Assembly: GCA_025452255.1 (NCBI GenBank)
Contig: CP104975.1
Location: 124,001-188,000 of the forward strand
Source: Devosia sp. A8/3-2
GTDB taxonomy: Bacteria > Pseudomonadota > Alphaproteobacteria > Rhizobiales > Devosiaceae
Reading direction: 5' to 3'
Length of the DNA: 64,000 bases
Shown: piece after piece, positions 58,937-64,000 of the stretch
Layout: each line of letters starts with the position of its first letter
How positions within the stretch are numbered: position 1 is the stretch's first letter
The notes under the pieces: model-generated
What the model was told of the DNA's origin: nothing
The model's database searches: none
What the model saw: the letters and a program-made list of their open reading frames with translations, nothing else
Position numbers and translations under genes: made by a program

Positions 58937-60202
58937 ATGGCTACAGTCGATATCACGCCAGAGCTACCCAAGAGCGATACACCCAAGGTCCGACGGCTCA
59001 ATCGCCTGCCGGTCATCTTTGCGATAACCTTGGTGGTCGTCGTTGTGGTGGTAGTTGTCTTTGGACTGTCGACACGCGGGTACCTTGGACCGGAGGAGCG
59101 GGGACCAGACCGATCTACAGGAGCGCCGGCACGCAGCTTCGGGGATCGGCTTAAAGATGGAGTTCCCGATGGGATAATCGAGCCGCCCATTGTCCCGGCG
59201 ATCATACAGCCACAGCCACTTCCGCCTTCGCCTGCTGTGAATCCGTTCCAGCCGGCGCCGACAACCCCACCAACCGAAACGACAATCGCCAGCACGTTGG
59301 AGGACTGGCGGGTCGGGCTGCAGCGCGAGCAAGAAGAACAGTATCTGCGCGAATTGCATCGTCAGCGAATGTTGAGCCTGCAGGCCGATCAGGCAGCGCT
59401 CGATTCACCGATCGCGGTGGAGGTCCATCGGCTGAGCCCCCAACAGGCCGCTCAGGGCCCCACCCAAGCATCTGCGGGTAGCATGCGACCGGATCTCTCA
59501 AATCTCTATGCCGCTTTGGGAGGCGGCGGACAAACCACTGACCCCAACAACCAAGAAGCTAAGGAGAATTTCTTCAAACAGAACCTGCAGGACTTGGGCT
59601 ACCTAGCCAACGGGGTAGTTCCAGCGACGTCGCCCTATGAGCTGAAGCGTGGCTCCGTCATTCCCACGACGTTGATCACGGGGATCAACTCCGATTTGCC
59701 GGGCCGCATCATCGCCCGTGTCAGCCAGAATGTCTTTGACAGTGTGAGCGGACATTACTTGTTGATACCGCAGGGTTCACGCCTGTTCGGGCGTTATGAC
59801 TCCAAGGTCACGTTTGGCCAACGACGTGCCCTTGTCATCTGGACCGATATCGTCTTTCCCAATGGCGCTACCCTGCAAGTTGCCGGGATGGCGGGCACGG
59901 ACGCCTGTGGTTATGGCGGTTTCGCGGATCAGGTAGATAACCACTATTTCGAGGTGTTCGGCTCGGCCATCCTCATCGCCGCGATTGGTGCCGGAATCGA
60001 TATGGCACTGCCTCAGGATCGCAACTTGTCCCACATTGACGGAACCGATGCGGCGCGGCGCTCCTTCGCTGAAACATTCGGCCGTGTTGCGGACCGCACG
60101 ATCGACAAGAACATGGACGTTCAGCCCACGATCGAGATCCGGCCGTGGTACATTTTCAATATTCTCGTCGACCGAGACATGGTGTTCCCCAACGCATTCT
60201 AG
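58937..60202 (+). CDS. trbI: Conjugal transfer protein TrbI (VirB10-like)
   Basis: A 421-residue unbroken protein. A short cytoplasmic part is followed by one membrane helix (LPVIFAITLVVVVVVVVVFG), a Pro-rich linker (PPIVPAIIQPQPLPPSPAVN) and the C-terminal VirB10 beta-barrel domain (SPYELKRGSVIPTTLITGIN, GRIIARVSQNVFDSVSGHYL, LIPQGSRLFGRYDSKVTFGQ). It spans from inner to outer membrane and gates the channel. It is the last gene of the trb operon. Confidence 0.95.
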   Translation: MATVDITPELPKSDTPKVRRLNRLPVIFAITLVVVVVVVVVFGLSTRGYLGPEERGPDRSTGAPARSFGDRLKDGVPDGIIEPPIVPAIIQPQPLPPSPAVNPFQPAPTTPPTETTIASTLEDWRVGLQREQEEQYLRELHRQRMLSLQADQAALDSPIAVEVHRLSPQQAAQGPTQASAGSMRPDLSNLYAALGGGGQTTDPNNQEAKENFFKQNLQDLGYLANGVVPATSPYELKRGSVIPTTLITGINSDLPGRIIARVSQNVFDSVSGHYLLIPQGSRLFGRYDSKVTFGQRRALVIWTDIVFPNGATLQVAGMAGTDACGYGGFADQVDNHYFEVFGSAILIAAIGAGIDMALPQDRNLSHIDGTDAARRSFAETFGRVADRTIDKNMDVQPTIEIRPWYIFNILVDRDMVFPNAF

Positions 60203-60366
60203 CGCACGCGGACAGCTGACTACTTATCCGTCGCCCAATAACCAAGTTTTGACCGGCGGCGTAGAGTTTTTAGGAGGGTGTTTCTTTACAAGCCCGTCTT
60301 GATCGCCAAAAAATTCAAAGGACATTTTTTATTACTGACAATGACTTAGGGGAGGGGGTCCCGACA

Positions 60367-61080
60367 ATGAGAATGGAACCTGACTGGTTGATTGAGTTCC
60401 TTGAGCGTTTAGAAATCGTGCAGAAGCAGGCCGATCTATCTGCTTCACTTAAGGCGCTAGCCGGTAATCTCGGGTTCGACCATTTTAGTTACATCGACTC
60501 CTACGGCAGTGACATTCGCGGTCTGTCGAATTATCCCAAAGACTGGCAGAACATCTATCTAGCCCACGAGCTCGTGGTGCTGGACCCAGTGGCCAAATCA
60601 GCTCAGGCTATTCGCAGGCCGTTCAACTGGGACCAAAACACTGTGCCGCTACCTATGTCCCAAAGACAGGTGGCATTCATGGAAGAAGCGGCCGAAAACG
60701 GTATCGCTGCCGGCGTGACCATACCCATTCCAGCCGGTTATCGGCATAATGTCATGCTAACCACGGCGTCGCCGTTTGGCGCGGCGGATAAGCTCAGTGA
60801 TCCTGAGCTCTCCTTCTTGCGCGACGCCGCGAATTCTCTGCATGGTCACATCCGGGGGCGACTACGGCATCTGCTTGATGGCCCAGACTATCGTCTCACC
60901 CCCGGCGAGTGTCGGGTCCTGATCTGGGTGCGCCACGGCTTTCCGGCTAATGAGATAGCATCGATTTTGGACGTCAAATACGACTCTGTTCAATTCCACC
61001 TGCGCAGTATTCGCCGCAAATTGGGAGCCATGAACATCCAGCACGCAGTTGGTATCGCGACCTCACATGGGCTCATATAG
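60367..61080 (+). CDS. traR: TraR-like LuxR family quorum-sensing regulator
   Basis: A 237-residue unbroken protein starting MRMEPDWLIEFLERLEIVQK, with GGGGAGGGGG upstream. The AHL-binding domain has W-x3-Y-x8-D (YPKDWQNIYLAHELVVLDPV), matching Trp57, Tyr61 and Asp70 of Agrobacterium TraR. The C-terminal GerE helix-turn-helix is RLTPGECRVLIWVRHGFPAN, SILDVKYDSVQFHLRSIRRK and a final LGAMNIQHAVGIATSHGLI. It probably activates plasmid transfer genes in response to the signal made by the enzyme at 62091. No tra box was recognised upstream of trbB. Confidence 0.85.
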   Translation: MRMEPDWLIEFLERLEIVQKQADLSASLKALAGNLGFDHFSYIDSYGSDIRGLSNYPKDWQNIYLAHELVVLDPVAKSAQAIRRPFNWDQNTVPLPMSQRQVAFMEEAAENGIAAGVTIPIPAGYRHNVMLTTASPFGAADKLSDPELSFLRDAANSLHGHIRGRLRHLLDGPDYRLTPGECRVLIWVRHGFPANEIASILDVKYDSVQFHLRSIRRKLGAMNIQHAVGIATSHGLI

Positions 61081-61254
61081 CAGTTTCAAGCTGCTGAGTT
61101 ACGAGGGCAACAACATACATTTGTCCTCTTGCATAGGCCCATTCGCAGAGGGGCTGTCGAGGGCGGGAAGCCGCAGATGCCTCGGAGGTAACCCGGATAT
61201 GTTGGAGCACATCATCAGAATCACATCTGTCCACCTTCGTTTCCCTAAAGCATC

Positions 61255-62006
61255 GTGAACTGGTCGGAACTGCAAAAGCGGCAGCAATCTGATGTCGTGC
61301 TCAGAACGCATAGCGCGGTCTAGTACGGTCGCAGAGGCTCTGCGGACGATGCGCGATCATTATGGCCTGTCGCACGTCACTTACCATCTGGCGCAAACAG
61401 TCGTTGGAAAGGTAGATTCACCTTTCGTACGAACGACCTACCCCGACTCTCGGGTGGCGCGATATCTACTAAAAGGCTATATTCACATCGATCCGATCAC
61501 TCGGGAAGGTTTCTGCTCGGTCGTTGCCTTTCGACTGGGATGAGGTTGAGACCACCTCTTCGGAGGAACCCTTTTTGATAGATGCTGCCAAACATGGTGT
61601 TGGCAGCCGGGGCTACTCTATTCCAATCACTGACAAGGCCGGGCGGAGGGCGCTTGTTTCGGTGAATTCGATACTTCCAGAAGTCGGTTGGCGGAACCTC
61701 ACGGCGCGCTTTCTCAATGAGTGGGTCGAGCTGGGCCTACTCATCCATCGAATTGCGATCGCCGAGCTCTACGGGGCGCGTGATCCTGTGCCAGCACTCA
61801 CGCGCCGAGAGATCGAATGCTTGCATTGGACTGCGCTTGGAAAGGACCACAGGGATATTGCGGTCATTTTGAGCATATCAGAGCACACAGCGCGGGATTA
61901 TACGAAGTCGGCTCGATTAAAACTGGGATGCGCCACACTATCTGCGGCAGTTACACGAGCAAACCACTTGCGCATCATAAGCCCATGGCCTTCCGGACCC
62001 CCATGA
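61255..62006 (+). CDS. Second LuxR family regulator, frameshifted, Trp57 equivalent changed
   Basis: About 248 residues with breaks near 61320 and 61530. It opens with GTG ([19 protein letters not shown]) and continues [40 protein letters not shown] and [12 protein letters not shown]. The Tyr and Asp of the AHL pocket are kept, but Arg stands where Trp57 is expected (CGG against TGG, one base). The GerE domain is [40 protein letters not shown]. It lies between the TraR-like gene and the AHL synthase and may antagonise or fine-tune the first regulator. Confidence 0.75.
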
Positions 62007-62090
62007 ATCGAGGGGTCGATTTGCGGGGATTTCTGATTAAATCCGTAGCGCGCATCTTTTCCGCAATAGTTTTAAGCGGAGAGAACAACG

Positions 62091-62750
62091 TTGATTGTTT
62101 CGATACAAACATTCGAGCATCGGAAGTACTCAGATGTGATGTTGCAAATGTTCCAAGCACGAAAGAGGGTGTTTTTTGACGCGCTGCATTGGGACGTCTC
62201 TGTCCGTGGGGAATGTGAACGGGACCATTATGACGACATGGATCCGGTGTACCTCGTTTGGTGCGATCAACGCCGCTCCCGTCACTACGGCAGCATGAGA
62301 CTGATGCCGACGACAGGGCCGACACTTCTTTACGATGTCTTCAGATGTACCTTCCCTGACACCGCGAATCTGGTCGCCCCCGGCATCTGGGAAGGCACAC
62401 GCATGTGCCTCGATGAGCAAGCACTGGCGGCGGACTACCCCCAAGTCCCTCCGGGTCGGGCGTTCAGTCTTCTCTCGGTGGCACTATGCGAGTTTGCACT
62501 GGATCACGGTGTTCATACGCTGGTTTCAAACTACGAACCACACGTCAAACGCCTCTATCACAGAGCGGGCGCCCGTGTTCATGAGCTGGGGCGCGCAGAG
62601 GGCTTTGGGCGATCTCCGGTGTGTTGCGGCGCCTTTGAAGTTTCACTGGATGTGCTGAGGACAATGCGCACCAAACTGGGTCTTTCGGAAGCAATCTATC
62701 GAAGGCCAAGAAAAGCTTCCGCCGCTGTGTCGACGTTCTGCGCCGCTTAA
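62091..62750 (+). CDS. traI: Acyl-homoserine-lactone synthase (TraI/LuxI family)
   Basis: A 219-residue unbroken protein starting with TTG (MIVSIQTFEHRKYSDVMLQM) and GGAGAG upstream. LuxI-family residues are the Arg/Phe/Trp cluster FQARKRVFFDALHWDV, ERDHYDDMDPVYLVWCD, the G-S-x-R-L strand HYGSMRLMPTTGPTLL and IWEGTRMCLDEQAL. It makes an acyl-HSL from S-adenosylmethionine and an acyl donor; chain length cannot be told. In Ti-type plasmids traI precedes trbB; here it follows the trb operon and two LuxR genes. It is followed 20 bp later by the PhoB-like regulator. Confidence 0.92.
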   Translation: MIVSIQTFEHRKYSDVMLQMFQARKRVFFDALHWDVSVRGECERDHYDDMDPVYLVWCDQRRSRHYGSMRLMPTTGPTLLYDVFRCTFPDTANLVAPGIWEGTRMCLDEQALAADYPQVPPGRAFSLLSVALCEFALDHGVHTLVSNYEPHVKRLYHRAGARVHELGRAEGFGRSPVCCGAFEVSLDVLRTMRTKLGLSEAIYRRPRKASAAVSTFCAA

Positions 62751-62770
62751 GCGGGCTTGGTGCTGGGGAT

Positions 62771-63481
62771 ATGACATCGATCGTCATCGCTTCCACCGAC
62801 GTAGATTACTACCTGCTGCTCTCGCACATCCTATCGGAGGCGGGGTTTGCGGTGCGGCTGGCGTCAAGCGTGGAGGAGACTATCCATCTCAGCAATGAGG
62901 CGAACCCCTTCGCAATTCTTCTCGACTGTCGTTCGGGCGACCGTCTGGCTATCGAAGCTTGTCTTGATCTCAAGCGTGATGCCACGACTTTCGGAATTCC
63001 GACGGTTGCGTTGATCGGCCCCGGGGCCGAGCAGCAATATCTAAGCTTGATGAATGCGGGGGTGGATGAGAGCTTTGTGCGTCCAATTACTCCAAGCAAG
63101 CTCATAGGCTTTCTCGAGAGGCTCGCTGGACTGCCGATCACCGGTCGCACATATCCGGACGGCAGGGCGAGGCTCATCTACGCGGACATTGATATCGATC
63201 TCGATGCACATCGTGTCTCACGTAACGGTCGGCCAATTCATCTTGGCCCAATCGAATTTCGGATGCTTCGACACCTGATCGAGCACACGGGACAAGTTTG
63301 CTCACGTGATGCGCTGGTAGAGGCGGCTCGGCGACAGGGGCAATATGTCGATCGAAGGACGGTCAATGTGCATGTCGGCCGGCTTCGACAGGCGCTGGGC
63401 GAGAGCGGCGGTAACATCATTCGCACGGTGCGCTCCGCCGGCTACATTCTCGATGCGCCTGCCCAGCCATCGCGCGACTAG
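62771..63481 (+). CDS. OmpR/PhoB-type response regulator
   Basis: A 236-residue unbroken protein. The receiver domain is degenerate at its start (MTSIVIASTDVDYYLLLSHI, without the usual paired acids) but keeps an Asp at the phosphorylation place (FAILLDCRSGDRL). The C-terminal winged helix is complete: GRPIHLGPIEFRMLRHLIEH, SRDALVEAARRQ, RTVNVHVGRLRQALGESGGN and IRTVRSAGYILDA. No kinase gene is beside it. It lies 20 bp after the AHL synthase gene and 22 bp before the amidohydrolase, so it may be co-transcribed with either. Confidence 0.85.
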   Translation: MTSIVIASTDVDYYLLLSHILSEAGFAVRLASSVEETIHLSNEANPFAILLDCRSGDRLAIEACLDLKRDATTFGIPTVALIGPGAEQQYLSLMNAGVDESFVRPITPSKLIGFLERLAGLPITGRTYPDGRARLIYADIDIDLDAHRVSRNGRPIHLGPIEFRMLRHLIEHTGQVCSRDALVEAARRQGQYVDRRTVNVHVGRLRQALGESGGNIIRTVRSAGYILDAPAQPSRD

Positions 63482-63503
63482 CACCAGCTGGAAAGGCATC
63501 GAA

Positions 63504-64000
63504 TTGGATTTGATTGTCACTAACACCGCGATCATCACAGGCGACGGAACCACAATCCATCCGAACGGCCACATCGGTATTGCCGACGGCAAAATCGCAG
63601 CGATATCTGTCGGGCAAGAGCAGTTGTCGATGTCCGGCATACCCCGGCTTGATGCAAGAGGCGCGACCAGCTTTCAGGTATCATCAACGGCCACGCTCAC
63701 GGGTGTGTACACGGACCGGCGATGCCCAGTGGCTCCAAGCCGCTGAATCCTTCCGACGTCAAATACTTTCGCAATCGACATCTGCTTGGTGGAACCACGA
63801 CCCTTTTGAACGTTTGCGGTCTATCGTTGCCGCATGAGGTCGATAGCAGCCTTCATGGGCCGCATCCTCTTCGAACATTCGTCACAACTGCACATACAGC
63901 TAGCTCCGTCAGTGCGGCTCTCGAGGTGGATGGCAGCGGACTGCGAAGCCGCCACCTAAGGGCAACTGTAGAGGAGGCCGTTGCGAGCGGTGCTGTCGCG
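63504..64000 (+). CDS. Amidohydrolase family protein, partial, frameshifted
   Basis: The gene starts with TTG at 63504, with GGAAAGG upstream, and runs off the right edge. The N-terminal composite beta domain reads LDLIVTNTAIITGDGTTIHP and NGHIGIADGKIAAISVG. After a shift near 63685 the metal-binding strand is GIINGHAHGCVHGPAMPSGS (HxH), then KYFRNRHLLGGTTTLLNVCG. This is the amidohydrolase superfamily, of the kind that includes enamidase and PhnM-like hydrolases. The substrate cannot be told. It probably shares a transcript with the PhoB-like regulator. Confidence 0.78.

Noticed and set aside
1..64000. tRNA, rRNA, CRISPR arrays and intact insertion sequences
   Set aside because: None recognised by eye: no regularly spaced repeats, no cloverleaf candidate noticed, no transposase frame. 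Dedicated tools could still find a tRNA.

Overview
The window looks like part of a large conjugative plasmid (or a plasmid-derived secondary replicon) of a high-GC alphaproteobacterium of the Hyphomicrobiales. The basis is a repABC replication/partition cassette, a pTi/RP4-type trb mating-pair operon followed by LuxR regulators and an acyl-homoserine-lactone synthase, and an ScpB + DUF1403 + tyrosine recombinase block of the kind found beside repABC. No rRNA, tRNA, CRISPR array or intact insertion sequence was seen.

Layout. 1-4960: small membrane and secreted proteins, two GNAT acetyltransferases and a NUDIX hydrolase. 5050-20700: a cell-envelope and metabolic block. It holds a glycine-zipper lipoprotein, an MscS channel, a CPBP protease, RidA, two LysR regulators, an HxlR/NmrA pair, a quinone-oxidoreductase-like enzyme, an outer-membrane barrel, an OmpR-type two-component system and a prolyl oligopeptidase. 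Four near-identical tandem CGTAA boxes with 11-bp spacing sit about 90-110 bp upstream of four start codons in this block, so the local two-component system probably controls a regulon there. Two dif-like 14-bp repeats bracket the block. 20740-41800: a defence island. It contains an orphan mobile mystery protein A, an HNH endonuclease, an EcoRII-type restriction enzyme with Vsr and a Dcm-type methyltransferase, several nuclease-fold hypotheticals, a MORC/MutL-like ATPase - Z1 ATPase - DUF4420 nuclease - AIPR operon (MZA-like), a UvrD-like helicase with an N-terminally truncated OLD nuclease (Gabija-like), and a DUF4238 protein. 41900-50200: plasmid maintenance (ScpB, DUF1403, VapBC, tyrosine recombinase, RepC, a candidate antisense RNA, RepB, RepA). 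50739-60202: trbBCDEJKLFGHI. 60367-64000: TraR-like regulator, second LuxR regulator, AHL synthase, a PhoB-like regulator and the start of an amidohydrolase.

Almost every gene longer than about 600 bp is split by one or more single-base shifts. The protein resumes in another frame with conserved motifs intact, and I saw few or no in-frame stop substitutions. More than 45 such breaks are visible, including in genes a plasmid needs for replication. Sequencing or assembly indels are a likelier cause than decay of all these genes. Genes are therefore annotated end to end as one unit, with break points noted.
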